Source of the DNA: Acidobacteriaceae bacterium | GTDB lineage: Bacteria > Acidobacteriota > Terriglobia > Terriglobales > Acidobacteriaceae | Direction of reading: 5' to 3' | Assembly: GCA_027306695.1 (NCBI GenBank) | Contig: DAHUZH010000010.1 | Coordinates: 1 to 48,732 of the forward strand | Length of the DNA: 48,732 nucleotides | Shown here: positions 32,909 through 41,799 of the stretch, in pieces | How positions within the stretch are numbered: the first letter of the stretch is position 1 | How the letters are laid out: each line of letters opens with the position of its first letter | Position numbers and translations under genes: made by a program | Notes under the pieces: generated by a model | The model's input: only the letters and a program-made list of their open reading frames with translations | Told to the model about the DNA's origin: nothing | Databases searched by the model: none

Positions 32909-33838
32909 TTATTTCAGTAAATTTTTGGCAATGAACAGCACGTTGGCGGGGCGCTCCGCCAGGCGGCGCATAAAGTACGGATACCATTCTGTCCCGAACG
33001 GAATATACACGCGCATGTTGTAGCCTTCCTTCACCAGCGAGTGTTGCAGATCGCGGCGCACGCCGTAGAGCATTTGAAACTCGAAGCTGCTCTTATCGAT
33101 TCCCTGCTCTTCCACAAACTTTTTCGTGGCGCGGATGATCGCTTCATCATGCGTGGCCATGCCGTGGTACATGCCGCTGGTCAGCAGAATCTTCATCAAC
33201 TTCACATAATTGTCATCGACGTCTTTCTTTTCCGGGAAGGCCAGCGTAGGCGGCTCCTTATATGCGCCCTTGCACAGTCGGATGCGAATGCGGTCGGCCA
33301 GCAGCGCGCGGATGTCGCTCTCGCAACGGTAGAGATACGCCTGCATCACCGTGCCGATGCGGCCTGCATGGCCCGGCATGGCATGAATTTCCCGCGTCAT
33401 GTCGATGGTGGCCTGGGTGTAGTCCGTTCCTTCCATGTCGACGCGAATAAAACTATCGGCGGCGGCGGCGTGCTCCACCAGCTCGCTGGTGATTTTGCGC
33501 GCCAGGTCGGGGTCGAGGTCCATGCCCATCTGGGTCAGCTTCAGGCTGACGTTGGCCTGCAATCCGCGCTGTTGGATGGCGTCCAGCAATTTGTGATAAA
33601 TGTCAGCGGAGTGGTGCGCCTCCGCCTCGGTGTAGACATTTTCTCCCAGACTGTCGAGCGAAACAGGAATGCCTTCGCGGTTCAACGCTTCAGCAGCCTG
33701 CAATACGTCGGCAACGTGCAGTCCGGCAATAAAGCGGCCAGACATTTTTCGCCCCATGGGCGAATTTTCCGCAAAACGCCGCAAAGGTTTGTTCTGCGAC
33801 AAGGCGATAAAAGTGGAGCGAAGTACGTTCGTGCTCAT
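32909..33838 (-). CDS. Proline dehydrogenase
   Basis: FAD enzyme that oxidises L-proline to pyrroline-5-carboxylate and passes electrons to quinone. The 309-aa monofunctional protein has the distorted TIM barrel of the family: NREGIPVSLDSLGENV, LQANVSLKLTQMG, DSFIRVDMEGTDYTQATIDM, GTVMQAYLYRCESDI, RIRLCKGAYKEP, GMATHDEAII, EFQMLYGVRRDLQ and YIPFGTEWYPYFMRRLAERPAN. ATG 33838 (MSTNVLRST) follows GAGG at 11 nt; TTG 33859 would add seven residues. The P5C dehydrogenase that completes proline catabolism is not in the window, and the gene stands alone. Confidence 0.93.
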   Translation of the reverse strand: MSTNVLRSTFIALSQNKPLRRFAENSPMGRKMSGRFIAGLHVADVLQAAEALNREGIPVSLDSLGENVYTEAEAHHSADIYHKLLDAIQQRGLQANVSLKLTQMGMDLDPDLARKITSELVEHAAAADSFIRVDMEGTDYTQATIDMTREIHAMPGHAGRIGTVMQAYLYRCESDIRALLADRIRIRLCKGAYKEPPTLAFPEKKDVDDNYVKLMKILLTSGMYHGMATHDEAIIRATKKFVEEQGIDKSSFEFQMLYGVRRDLQHSLVKEGYNMRVYIPFGTEWYPYFMRRLAERPANVLFIAKNLLK

Positions 33839-33964
33839 AGCAAGAAAAGCCTCAATCAAACTCTTTATTGTGCCATAACGCGGATGGAGCGGTAAGCTGA
33901 GTTTCGCCTTTGGAATCGGCGGTGCTTCATCTCAGTAGCGATCCAGTTGGATGGAGATACTCCA

Positions 33965-34138
33965 ATGAGGCGCATGCATTTTCTTTTTTTCTGTCTTTTA
34001 TTCAATTCTTTCGCAGCAGCAACAAATGCACTCCCTATAAAAGAAGCCCAGTCTGCCTGCGACTCGTTGAGCACGAAATTAAATATGGAGACCAAGGCTT
34101 ATTCGCAGCCGCCTGCATCAGCAACGGTTGGCAAGTAG
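33965..34138 (+). CDS. Small exported peptide, unknown
   Basis: A 57-aa frame starting MRRMHFLFFCLLFNSFAAATNA, which has every feature of a signal peptide: two early arginines, a 12-residue hydrophobic core and an Ala-rich cleavage region near residue 22. The mature 35 residues (ALPIKEAQSACDSLSTKLNM...) contain one cysteine and no recognised motif. GGAG lies 9 nt before ATG 33965. The stop is 2 bp before the gltA stop on the other strand, so the genes converge tail to tail. It could be a decayed end of a longer gene. Confidence 0.45.
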   Translation: MRRMHFLFFCLLFNSFAAATNALPIKEAQSACDSLSTKLNMETKAYSQPPASATVGK

Positions 34139-34140
34139 AT

Positions 34141-35274
34141 TCAGCGGCTCTCCATCGGAATATATTTCGCCGGATAGGCCGGGCCGTTGTATTCCGCGCG
34201 GGGACGGATCAGCCTGTTGTCATCCAACTGCTCGATGACATGCGCGGCCCAGCCTGCAATGCGGCTGATGGCGAAGATCGGCGTGAACAGATCGACATCG
34301 ATTCCCAGCGTCGTGTACGTGGAAGCGGAATAAAAATCCACGTTGGCGTTCAGCTTCTTTTCTTCCTTCACGAACAGCTCGATCTGGCGCGACATTTCAA
34401 ACCATTTTGGATTGCCGCTTGCCCGGCCAAGGTCCTCCGACATGCGCCGCAGGTGCGTCGCGCGCGGGTCTTCCGTGTGGTACACGCGATGGCCAAAGCC
34501 GGAGATTTTCTTTTTGTCCGCCAGCATCTTGCGCACGTATTCCACTGGGTCCGCGCCCTCTTTATCGATGGTGAACAGCAGCCGCATCACCGCTTCATTG
34601 GCGCCGCCGTGCAGCGGCCCCTTTAATGCGCCGATCGCTCCAGTGATGGCGGAATGCATGTCCGACAGAGTGGCTGCGATGACGCGCGCTGCAAAAGTGG
34701 AGGCGTTCAGTTCGTGGTCCGCGTGTAGAATCAGCGCCACATCCAGCGCGCGCTCGGCGGTCGAAGAAGGTTTCTCGCCATTCAACATCCACAAAAAATT
34801 CGCGGCGTGCGAGAGTGACGGGTCGGCCTCGACGAGCGGCTTGCCTTTGCGAATGCGATCATAGACTGCAACGATCATGGCAATCTGCGAGGTCAGGCGA
34901 TAGCTTTTGCGCACATTGGCGTCGTGGGAATTGTCTTTTTCGTCGGCATCGTACAAGCTCAGCGCGGAGACCACCGTGCGCAGCACCTCCATGGGCATGG
35001 CATGCCTGGGAAGCTCCTGCATCAACTGGATGATTTCTTTAGGAAGAATGCGGCCCGACGACAAATGGCTGCGAAATTCCTTCAGTTCCGTGGCAGTGGG
35101 CAGCTTGCCGAACCAAAGCAGATAGGCAGTTTCCTCAAATGTGGACTTCTGTGCGAGTTCGTGAATATCAATCCCGCGATACGCGAGAACGCCCGCATCT
35201 CCATCGATCCAGCAAATCCCAGAATGGGCAGCAACAATTCCCTCAAGCCCGCGTGCCGCGGCAGTCGTCGACAT
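34141..35274 (-). CDS. gltA: Citrate synthase
   Basis: Condenses acetyl-CoA with oxaloacetate to citrate. The 377-aa protein is of the short, dimeric (Gram-positive/archaeal-like) type. N-terminal GICWIDGDAGVLAYRGIDIHELA is typical. The catalytic set is H in LILHADHELNASTF, H in GFGHRVYHTEDPRA and D in NVDFYSAS, with KGPLHGGANEAVM also conserved. The 2-methylcitrate synthases share this fold, and some short-type enzymes do both reactions. ATG 35274 follows GGAG at 10 nt. The gene is 109 bp downstream of thiO on the same strand; no prp genes are nearby, so citrate synthase is preferred. Confidence 0.93.
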   Translation of the reverse strand: MSTTAAARGLEGIVAAHSGICWIDGDAGVLAYRGIDIHELAQKSTFEETAYLLWFGKLPTATELKEFRSHLSSGRILPKEIIQLMQELPRHAMPMEVLRTVVSALSLYDADEKDNSHDANVRKSYRLTSQIAMIVAVYDRIRKGKPLVEADPSLSHAANFLWMLNGEKPSSTAERALDVALILHADHELNASTFAARVIAATLSDMHSAITGAIGALKGPLHGGANEAVMRLLFTIDKEGADPVEYVRKMLADKKKISGFGHRVYHTEDPRATHLRRMSEDLGRASGNPKWFEMSRQIELFVKEEKKLNANVDFYSASTYTTLGIDVDLFTPIFAISRIAGWAAHVIEQLDDNRLIRPRAEYNGPAYPAKYIPMESR

Positions 35275-35383
35275 AATGTTTTTTCTCCAAAGCTGTAAAA
35301 CCCCAACCTCTGGTTATAACGCAGCGGGATAACTCTGTCACCGCGCACGCAGGCGGAATTCGCAAGAACAGCAGAATTTTGCG

Positions 35384-36448
35384 TCAGACGAAACGCGACG
35401 GAGCAAAGACGTCTAAAGACACATCCGGCGTTTCTCCCAGCATCAACTGCGTCATCACCAGCGCCGTCGCCGGGGCCAGCAAGACCCCATTGCGGTAATG
35501 CCCTGTGGCGTGCCAGCAATGCTCCATTTCAGCAGCACCAAGAATCGGCAGGCCATCTGGAGTGCCGGGGCGCAGGCCAGCCCAGCTTTCCAGACGCGGC
35601 GCATCGTTGACCTCAGGCAAAAACTCGCCCGCCGTCCGCAACAAGACGGCAATGCTCGGCTCCTGAATGGTCTGGTCGAAACCGGCATGCTCGACGGTGG
35701 CCCCAATCGCAACACGGCCATCACCACGCGGAATGGCATAAAACTCCGGGGTACGCAGCACGCAGCGCAGCCGTTCCGGCGCGAGCGCAATCGTCGCCAT
35801 TTGCCCCTTCACGGGTTCCACTGGAAGGCCGCCGAGACCTAACTCGCCTGCCCACGCGCCACAACAGTTCACGAAGGCCGCTGCATGGATATGCTCGCGC
35901 GGCGTCTCGACGACAACCCCATCTTTGGCCTGCTCGACGCTGAGCACGGGAGTTCCTTCCAGCAGAGTTCCCTTTTCGGCAAGAAAAGCCACGGGCAGCG
36001 CCCGGCATATATCGCGCGGGTCGAGGCTCGCCTCTTCCAGCCAGATAAATTTTTCGCCGGTGTCGGCCAGCCCGGGAACCATGAATTGCGCTTCCTGATA
36101 GGAGGCCAGGGGAATATTCAAATCTGTTGCAAAAATTTTTTGCGCGTCCAATTGTTGAAGAGTGCGCCGGGTCCGCACTGGAATTGCATCGCCTGACAAC
36201 GCCTGCATTCGCTCCAGATATGCCGGATACAGCGCGAGGCTGCGCAACAGAAGCGGCAACAACGTGGGCGGATTCTCCGGGTCACGCCCAGCCAGCATGC
36301 CTCCGGCGGCCCAGGAAGCAGCCTGCATGGCATGATGCCGCTCCAGCACGATGACGGACAGACCGCGCTGCCGCAGTTCCAGCCCCAGCGACAGGCCGAT
36401 TATGCCCCCTCCTGCGATGACGATATCTGCTACCAGTGGTCTACCCAT
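35384..36448 (-). CDS. thiO: Glycine oxidase ThiO
   Basis: FAD-dependent oxidase that converts glycine to iminoglycine for assembly of the thiazole ring of thiamine. The 354-aa protein has the DAO-family fingerprint VADIVIAGGGIIGLSLGLELRQRG, VIVLERHHAMQAASWAAGGMLAG (typical of ThiO), NCCGAWAGEL, PVKGQMATIAL, YAIPRGDGRVAIGATVEHAGFD and the C-terminal GLRPGTPDGLPILG and ATGHYRNGVLLAPATA. ATG 36448 follows AGAGG closely. No thiG, thiS or thiC and no TPP riboswitch is seen nearby; the 123-bp upstream region separates it from a divergent gene. A related D-amino acid oxidase is possible but the motif set favours ThiO. Confidence 0.9.
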   Translation of the reverse strand: MGRPLVADIVIAGGGIIGLSLGLELRQRGLSVIVLERHHAMQAASWAAGGMLAGRDPENPPTLLPLLLRSLALYPAYLERMQALSGDAIPVRTRRTLQQLDAQKIFATDLNIPLASYQEAQFMVPGLADTGEKFIWLEEASLDPRDICRALPVAFLAEKGTLLEGTPVLSVEQAKDGVVVETPREHIHAAAFVNCCGAWAGELGLGGLPVEPVKGQMATIALAPERLRCVLRTPEFYAIPRGDGRVAIGATVEHAGFDQTIQEPSIAVLLRTAGEFLPEVNDAPRLESWAGLRPGTPDGLPILGAAEMEHCWHATGHYRNGVLLAPATALVMTQLMLGETPDVSLDVFAPSRFV

Positions 36449-36571
36449 AACCTCTCAATTGTATGGCGGACAGTTTTGTGAAAATGTACAGTGTACGGTT
36501 CTACTCGGACATTTGTGTTCTGTATCGCTTTTGGAATCTAAATACGTCTCAGTGCAAAGGGCAGTTTTTTC

Positions 36572-37471
36572 ATGGCCAAGGATGATTTGTACGAAGAGGA
36601 ACGCAGCCATTCAGGATTTTTGCTTTTCCTGATGGGGTTTGCGTTGCTGCTTGCTCTAGGCGGACTGGCATGGAGCTATTTCCTGCAGACCCGGTTGTCT
36701 ATTGTCGAAACCAAACTCAGGCAGACCGAGGAACAAAGCGCTCGGCTGGAGGCGCAGCAGTCCGAAGCCGATCGGCAACTTCGCGCAGCCAGTGAGGCCT
36801 TCGGCGACAAGATGGGCATTACGCAACGGCAGATCGAACAGCGCGCCCAGGAGATTCTGCGCCGGCAGGAGGCGGAAACCGCCCGCCTGGCACAACAGGA
36901 GACCCAGACGCAGCAACAGGTGGGCAGCGTTTCGAGTACCGTTTCCAGCGTGCAAACTGATGTCGGTGGAGTGAAGCAGGACGTAGCAAGCACCAAACAG
37001 GAGTTGGCGAATGCCGAGGAGCAGTTGCATGCGGCGATCGGCGACATGGGCGTGCAAAGCGGCCTGATTGCAAAAAATTCAGAGCAACTCGACTACCTGA
37101 AACACCTGGGCGACCGCAACTATTTTCAGTTCACCTTGCGGAAAGGTCAGCCGCCCCAAGCCATTTCCACGATCAAATTGCAACTGCGCAAAGCCGACGC
37201 TAAACACTCGCGCTGTACGCTGGATATTTTTTCCGACGATAAACGGCTGGAGAAAATAAACCGTGAGGTGGATGAACCGTTGCAGTTTTATTCCGGCAAG
37301 CAACCGATGCTATATGAGGTTGTAGTGAATCAGATCGGTAAAAATGAAATCTCAGGTTATTTATCGACTCCGAAAAACGCACCGCAACCGAGTTTTTCCC
37401 AGAACGGGAAATACATAAACACTCCAGCTACTGGAGCGGCAGCACCAGGGAGCGGCCATTTTCAAAACTAA
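36572..37471 (+). CDS. Membrane-anchored coiled-coil protein, unknown
   Basis: Protein of 299 aa with an acidic cytoplasmic start (MAKDDLYEEERSHSG), one transmembrane helix (FLLFLMGFALLLALGGLAWSYFL, about 16-38) and a long coiled coil rich in Gln/Glu/Ala (about 40-165). The C-terminal domain (about 175-270) contains YFQFTLRKGQPPQAISTIKL and LYEVVVNQIGKNEISGYLSTPK. The end is low-complexity. It looks like a membrane-tethered extracytoplasmic coiled-coil protein, but no function is recognised. It is divergent from thiO, and its last 44 bp overlap the end of the convergent gene at 37428-38045. Confidence 0.75.
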   Translation: MAKDDLYEEERSHSGFLLFLMGFALLLALGGLAWSYFLQTRLSIVETKLRQTEEQSARLEAQQSEADRQLRAASEAFGDKMGITQRQIEQRAQEILRRQEAETARLAQQETQTQQQVGSVSSTVSSVQTDVGGVKQDVASTKQELANAEEQLHAAIGDMGVQSGLIAKNSEQLDYLKHLGDRNYFQFTLRKGQPPQAISTIKLQLRKADAKHSRCTLDIFSDDKRLEKINREVDEPLQFYSGKQPMLYEVVVNQIGKNEISGYLSTPKNAPQPSFSQNGKYINTPATGAAAPGSGHFQN

Positions 37472-38045
37472 TGGTGACCTGCGCCTGTTTATGCTGTTCC
37501 CATTGCTGCTTCGTCCAGGGATAGTTGAAAACCAGCAGACCTTCCGCAGACTGTCCGGGAGCAATGACCTGGTGTCGCGATAGCGACTGCGTATGCCACG
37601 TAGCCAGGTCGGGAAATCGCTGAAACAACCGGTCGATGTCCTCTGGCAATGCGTCCGAACTTTGCCTGGTTCCCTGCGGCGAATCGACGCTCGCTGTCAT
37701 ATCGAAAAGCGTCAGCGGGTGATTGCTGACGTTCGTGACGCGCGCCTGTACCAGCAAGACCGTTTCATCCTGTTCTTCAACTGCACCCGCCATGCCCGGT
37801 TCCGCTGGCTGGCTACCCGGATCGACCTGCACCGAATAAATTCCTTGCTGCATCACCTGCCCGAAGGCGTCCGGTTTCGACCTTCCGTAATGCGCAAACA
37901 GAAAACCGGCGATCACCAATCCGACTATAACAACTGCCGCTGGAACGACAAGTGGTCGCCAGGAACTGGCTGTATCCACCTGCACGATGTGAATTTCAGG
38001 AAGATTCACGGGAGAGGAAGATGGGGAATTCATCGGTGGAAGCAT
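37428..38045 (-). CDS. Single-pass membrane protein with Ig-like extracytoplasmic domain, unknown
   Basis: About 205 aa. A Pro/Ser-rich start (MLPPMNSPSSSPVNLPEI) is followed by a transmembrane helix (PLVVPAAVVIVGLVIAGFLFAHYG). The beta-rich domain has VLLVQARVTNVSNHPLTLFDMTASVDSP, ending VTISFENGRSLVLPL. The VTNVSNHPLTLFD stretch resembles DUF4352-type immunoglobulin-like domains in bacterial envelope proteins. The start is uncertain: TTG 38066, ATG 38045 or ATG 38033, none with a clear ribosome site. It follows polX by about 33 bp on the same strand and probably shares its transcript. Its last 44 bp overlap the convergent coiled-coil gene. Confidence 0.72.
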   Translation of the reverse strand: MLPPMNSPSSSPVNLPEIHIVQVDTASSWRPLVVPAAVVIVGLVIAGFLFAHYGRSKPDAFGQVMQQGIYSVQVDPGSQPAEPGMAGAVEEQDETVLLVQARVTNVSNHPLTLFDMTASVDSPQGTRQSSDALPEDIDRLFQRFPDLATWHTQSLSRHQVIAPGQSAEGLLVFNYPWTKQQWEQHKQAQVTISFENGRSLVLPLQ

Positions 38046-38078
38046 TTTACGCGGAATCGAATGCAATGAGACAAATTT

Positions 38079-39836
38079 TTAGTTTGGCGGGGGTCGCAAT
38101 TGCTGCAGAAGTTCTTCCGGCAGGCGAGTATTCAGCACGTCCTCCGCACGCAGCCATGCCCGCCGCAACTGGCGGATGCCATAGCGCATCTTGTCCAGGT
38201 GCGAGGTGTGATGTGCATCTGTATTCACCACAATTTTGCAACCTAACTCCTTGGCCAGTCGCAGGTTGCGGTCGTTCAGATCGAGACGGTCCGGGTAGGC
38301 GTTATGCTCGACGGCCACACCCAGTTCCGCACAGCGGCGAAGAACAGCTTCCACGTCGAACGCATACGCCTCTCGCCGCAACAGCAGGCGTCCGGTGGGA
38401 TGACCCAGCACGCGGACATAAGGATTTTCGATGGCGCGCAGGATACGTGCGGTCATCTGCTCCGCTGGCTGACTGAAGTGCGAATGCACGCTGGCAACGA
38501 CGACATCCATCTGCGCCAGCACTTCGTCCGACAGATCGAGTGTGCCGTCGGCAAGAATGTCCACCTCAATGCCAGGGAAAATTCGGATGCGGCCATCCAT
38601 CTCATTGGCCATCTCCCGATCGACCGCACGAATGCGCGCAATATGTTCCAGCGCCCGCGCGTCATCCAGGCCATTGGTCATGGCAAGATTTTTTGAGTGA
38701 TCGGTGATTGCGATATAGCCGTACCCGCGCGCCAGAGCCGCTTCCGCCATTTCGCGAATGGTGTTTTTTCCGTCGGTCTCGCTGGTGTGCATGTGCAGGT
38801 CGCCGCGAATGTCCGCTTGTTCGATCAAACGTGGCAACCGATGCTCCACCGATGCTTCAATTTCGCCGAGGTTCTCGCGCAGTTCGGGCGGAATCCAGTC
38901 CATCCCCAGTGCCGCATAAATCTCTTCCTCGGACCCGCTCGGCAGAACAGCGCCATCCTCCAGCCGCGTCAACGCATATTCGTTCAGCGAGTAGCCCATT
39001 TTTATGGCCCTCTGGCGCAAGGCCACGTTATGCAGCTTGGAGCCGGTGAAGTATTGCAGGGCCGCGCCGTAACTCTCCTCGGGTAGCATGCGCACATCCA
39101 CCTGCAACCCCTGACGCAGATGAAAACTGACCTTGTTCTGCCCCTTCGCGATCAAGTCCGCGATGGGCGGATAGGCCGCCACATGTTCGACGACCGCGTT
39201 TACCTTTACCGGTACGCATGCCGGGCCCGTGACGAGAATATCGAGGTCGCCCACCGTCTCTCGACCACGCCGTAGAGAGCCTGCCGTAGTCACGCGCGTA
39301 ATGCCGGGCAAGCGCTGTAGATACTCGGTGAGTTTGTCCGCGGCCATTTCCGCGTCATCGAGATGAAACCGGCCCGCATGTTTGCGATAGTCGGCAATGC
39401 CCTGGAGCAATTTGGCCACCTGCTTCGCGCCGAACCTCGGCAGATTGTCCAGCTTGCCGGCGCGGGCCGCAGCTTCGATCTCGTCTACACTGGCGATCTG
39501 GAGCGCGTCCCAGAACAGCGCGACAGTCTTTGGCCCCATTCCCGGCAGCCGCAGCAGCTCCAGCATGGAGGGTTTGTAGCGGGCCAGCAATTCCTCGTGC
39601 AGAGTCATAGTGCCGGTCTGCTCCAGTTGCACGATATTGGCGGCCATGCCTTTGCCGATGCCGGGCAGCTCCAGCAGCTTTTTCGGCTCTGCGGCCAGCA
39701 GGCCCACCGAGACGGTACTTGATTCGACGACCTCGGCGGCGCGCCGGTAGGAACGAATGCGAAAAGAGTCCGCCGCGCTCACTTCCAGCAGGTCGGCGGT
39801 CTCGGAGAGGATTTGTGCAATCTGGCGATTTTCCAT
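38079..39836 (-). CDS. polX: Family X DNA polymerase with PHP domain (PolX)
   Basis: DNA repair polymerase that fills short gaps, as in base excision repair. The 585-aa protein has the bacterial/archaeal PolX order: N-terminal helix-hairpin-helix region (LLELPGIGKGMAANI and LLRLPGMGPKTVALFW, about 54-110), the polymerase palm with G186-S187 and the metal pair D197/D199 in TVGDLDILV, and a further acidic residue in QVDVRM. The C-terminal PHP phosphoesterase domain (about 345-575) has DLHMHTSETDGKNT, ITDHSKN, GIEVDIL, SVHSH, LGHPTGR and NTDAHH, which gives 3'-5' exonuclease activity in characterised members. ATG 39836 is the conserved start (MENRQIAQIL); the frame to 39914 is unsupported. Confidence 0.94.
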   Translation of the reverse strand: MENRQIAQILSETADLLEVSAADSFRIRSYRRAAEVVESSTVSVGLLAAEPKKLLELPGIGKGMAANIVQLEQTGTMTLHEELLARYKPSMLELLRLPGMGPKTVALFWDALQIASVDEIEAAARAGKLDNLPRFGAKQVAKLLQGIADYRKHAGRFHLDDAEMAADKLTEYLQRLPGITRVTTAGSLRRGRETVGDLDILVTGPACVPVKVNAVVEHVAAYPPIADLIAKGQNKVSFHLRQGLQVDVRMLPEESYGAALQYFTGSKLHNVALRQRAIKMGYSLNEYALTRLEDGAVLPSGSEEEIYAALGMDWIPPELRENLGEIEASVEHRLPRLIEQADIRGDLHMHTSETDGKNTIREMAEAALARGYGYIAITDHSKNLAMTNGLDDARALEHIARIRAVDREMANEMDGRIRIFPGIEVDILADGTLDLSDEVLAQMDVVVASVHSHFSQPAEQMTARILRAIENPYVRVLGHPTGRLLLRREAYAFDVEAVLRRCAELGVAVEHNAYPDRLDLNDRNLRLAKELGCKIVVNTDAHHTSHLDKMRYGIRQLRRAWLRAEDVLNTRLPEELLQQLRPPPN

Positions 39837-40070
39837 GGCGAAGTTCCACTTTCCTAAGACACATCCCACGATTATTTTTGGTACGGCCCTATAACATTGC
39901 GTTCGTGCGCCCAATCCCAGCCATGTTATTCGCGGCCAGGATTGGAGAGAATTGGTCTATTCCAATTCGGACCGGACCAAAATTAAGCAATTGCCCAACC
40001 GCAGGAACCAAATCGGCCCAGGCGCGTCTAACACTCGAACTTTGTCCTGAGTCCAGCGTGTTGAGGATAT

Positions 40071-41246
40071 ATGACACTTGTTTCTGGCTGTTCCTGCTGC
40101 CGTTCGCAAAACCTGTCCAAAGCACTCTTCGTTACGTTTCGCTTATCAGCTCTTACACTGCTCTCCGCTTGTGTGTTGCTCGGAATCTCAGGCTGCGGCC
40201 TGACGAATGGCCGCCAACATGGATTGGGGCCTGGAGTAACTTCCGGAGTGCCTCCATCATCGCCACCGCCATTTCCTTCAAGCGCTACGACCGCGACCCT
40301 ATCGAGCGCCGTCAATCCAACGACCGATATGGTTTACGTGGTCGATTCCGGCTATCCGCAGACGGCCAGCAGCGGCGCTTTCTACGCCATCAGCGGATCC
40401 TCTAACAGCGTCGTCACCACGCTGCCGGGGCTTGCCAGCCCGGTGGCCGTCGATGTCAACAGCCAGACCGACACAATCTATATCGCCAATGCCGCCAGCA
40501 ATACCGTTTCCGTCATCAGCGGGGCTTCCAACACCGTGATTGCGACGGTCCGTGTCGGCAATTCTCCGTCCGCCATCGCAGTCAACGCAACGACCGATAT
40601 GGTCTACGTGGACAACTTCAACGACGAGACCGTTTCCGTCATCGATGGCGCGACGAACGCCGTCACCGCGACAATTCCTGTATTGACCCCGGGGCCGGAC
40701 CTAATTGCGGTCGATCCCGTGCTGAATAAAATTTTTGTTGGAAGCAATCAAGGATATGCCGAGACCGTTGCCGTCCTTGCCGGGGCGTCGAACACGGTGT
40801 CAGGGTACCTGACCCTCAACAACTCGCCGCAGGCCATAGTTTCCAACCCAGTCTCACACACGCTCATCGTCGAAAGCAATCAGGCGACGACCACCGGAGT
40901 AACTTCCAGCACGCAGATCGCCCTGTTCGATGAAACGACGTCCACATCCAGCGGGACCATTGCGGTTCCTGGGTTCGTGAACAGCGCCGGTCTAACAGTC
41001 GATTCCGCCACATCGTTGGTCTACGCCGCCAATAACACGACAAATGAGTTGGATGTAGTCGATCTGTCCTCGGTGACGGCGACTGTCCCTTACGCAGCTT
41101 CCGGCTCGACGGTGGGCAGTGTCAGCGTCAATACGGCCACCAATATGATTTACGCCGTTTACTCCATGAGCGGCAGCTCCGCCTTGAACATGCAAGTGGT
41201 GAACGGAAGCGCAAACGCGACCGTTGCCAACATCGCAATCCACTAA
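40071..41246 (+). CDS. YncE-like beta-propeller lipoprotein
   Basis: Exported protein of 391 aa. A hydrophobic signal (ALTLLSACVLLGISGC) ends with a good lipobox at C42, followed by a Gly/Pro/Ser linker. The rest is made of tandem YVTN/SMP-30-type blades with recurrent PTTDMVYVVDS, TIYIANAASNTVSVISGASNTVIATVRVG and AVNATTDMVYVDNFNDETVSVIDGATNAV patterns, about six to seven repeats. Similar proteins (YncE, surface layer-like) are periplasmic or surface-exposed; some bind nucleic acid or partner proteins. GAGG precedes ATG 40071 at 4-5 nt. It stands alone between polX and the cold shock gene; the 234 bp before it hold no other gene. Confidence 0.85.
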   Translation: MTLVSGCSCCRSQNLSKALFVTFRLSALTLLSACVLLGISGCGLTNGRQHGLGPGVTSGVPPSSPPPFPSSATTATLSSAVNPTTDMVYVVDSGYPQTASSGAFYAISGSSNSVVTTLPGLASPVAVDVNSQTDTIYIANAASNTVSVISGASNTVIATVRVGNSPSAIAVNATTDMVYVDNFNDETVSVIDGATNAVTATIPVLTPGPDLIAVDPVLNKIFVGSNQGYAETVAVLAGASNTVSGYLTLNNSPQAIVSNPVSHTLIVESNQATTTGVTSSTQIALFDETTSTSSGTIAVPGFVNSAGLTVDSATSLVYAANNTTNELDVVDLSSVTATVPYAASGSTVGSVSVNTATNMIYAVYSMSGSSALNMQVVNGSANATVANIAIH

Positions 41247-41457
41247 CGTAGTTTCATCGATGCTGTGGCGTAGCGTTATTTCTGAGAGAGTGGAGCGGGC
41301 GGACACTTGACAGGCACTGTGCGGACCCATCATTCCGCAAACCGGGCGCCAAACGCATCCGCATTTTTCCGCCCGGAAATGTGGACGCACCGAGAATGGC
41401 GCTGCCGGAAATCGCTGAGCACGCACCCAGGCGGCCCTGCATAATATCCTGAAAAAA

Positions 41458-41676
41458 TTACAGAGCGACTTGCTGCCGTAATACCTGATCGGCCTGTGGG
41501 CCTTTGTCTCCCTGGACGATGTCGAATTCGACATCGTCGCCCTCTTTCAGGCTCTTATATCCATCGGTTTGAATGGCGGTGTAGTGGACGAAAACATCGG
41601 GACCATCATCCCGCCCAATGAATCCGAAGCCTTTCGCGTTGTTAAACCACTTGACTTTGCCTTTATGCTGAGACAC
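41458..41676 (-). CDS. Cold shock protein, CspA family
   Basis: Single-stranded nucleic-acid-binding protein that acts as an RNA chaperone. The 72-aa OB-fold has [21 protein letters not shown] with RNP1 (KGFGFI) and RNP2 (VFVHYTAI), then [27 protein letters not shown]; all core aromatic residues are kept. The start is GTG 41676 (VSQHKGKV), supported by GAGG 10 nt upstream; TTG 41700 would place the ribosome site inside the gene. The upstream leader (41677-41799) is AT-richer than its surroundings, as expected for a csp 5' UTR, but no structured element is certain. Nudix lies upstream on the same strand. Confidence 0.94.
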   Translation of the reverse strand: MSQHKGKVKWFNNAKGFGFIGRDDGPDVFVHYTAIQTDGYKSLKEGDDVEFDIVQGDKGPQADQVLRQQVAL

Positions 41677-41799
41677 GGAACTCGCACCTCTTCTACACAA
41701 ATTGGAACCACGAGGGGATCCTGCCCATATAGACGCATTGCCGAAAAATTGGTTATGGTGCGACGGAAAAAGAAAAGTTCCGTGAAAATGCAGGCCCCC

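Noticed and set aside
33041..33895. 284-codon open frame on the + strand
   Set aside because: Antisense to proline dehydrogenase, rich in His/Gln/Arg with no domain; a shadow frame.
36449..36571. Upstream region of thiO examined for a TPP riboswitch, and the imperfect palindrome GTACAGTGTAC near 36487
   Set aside because: No THI-box sequences are present; the palindrome is short and isolated.
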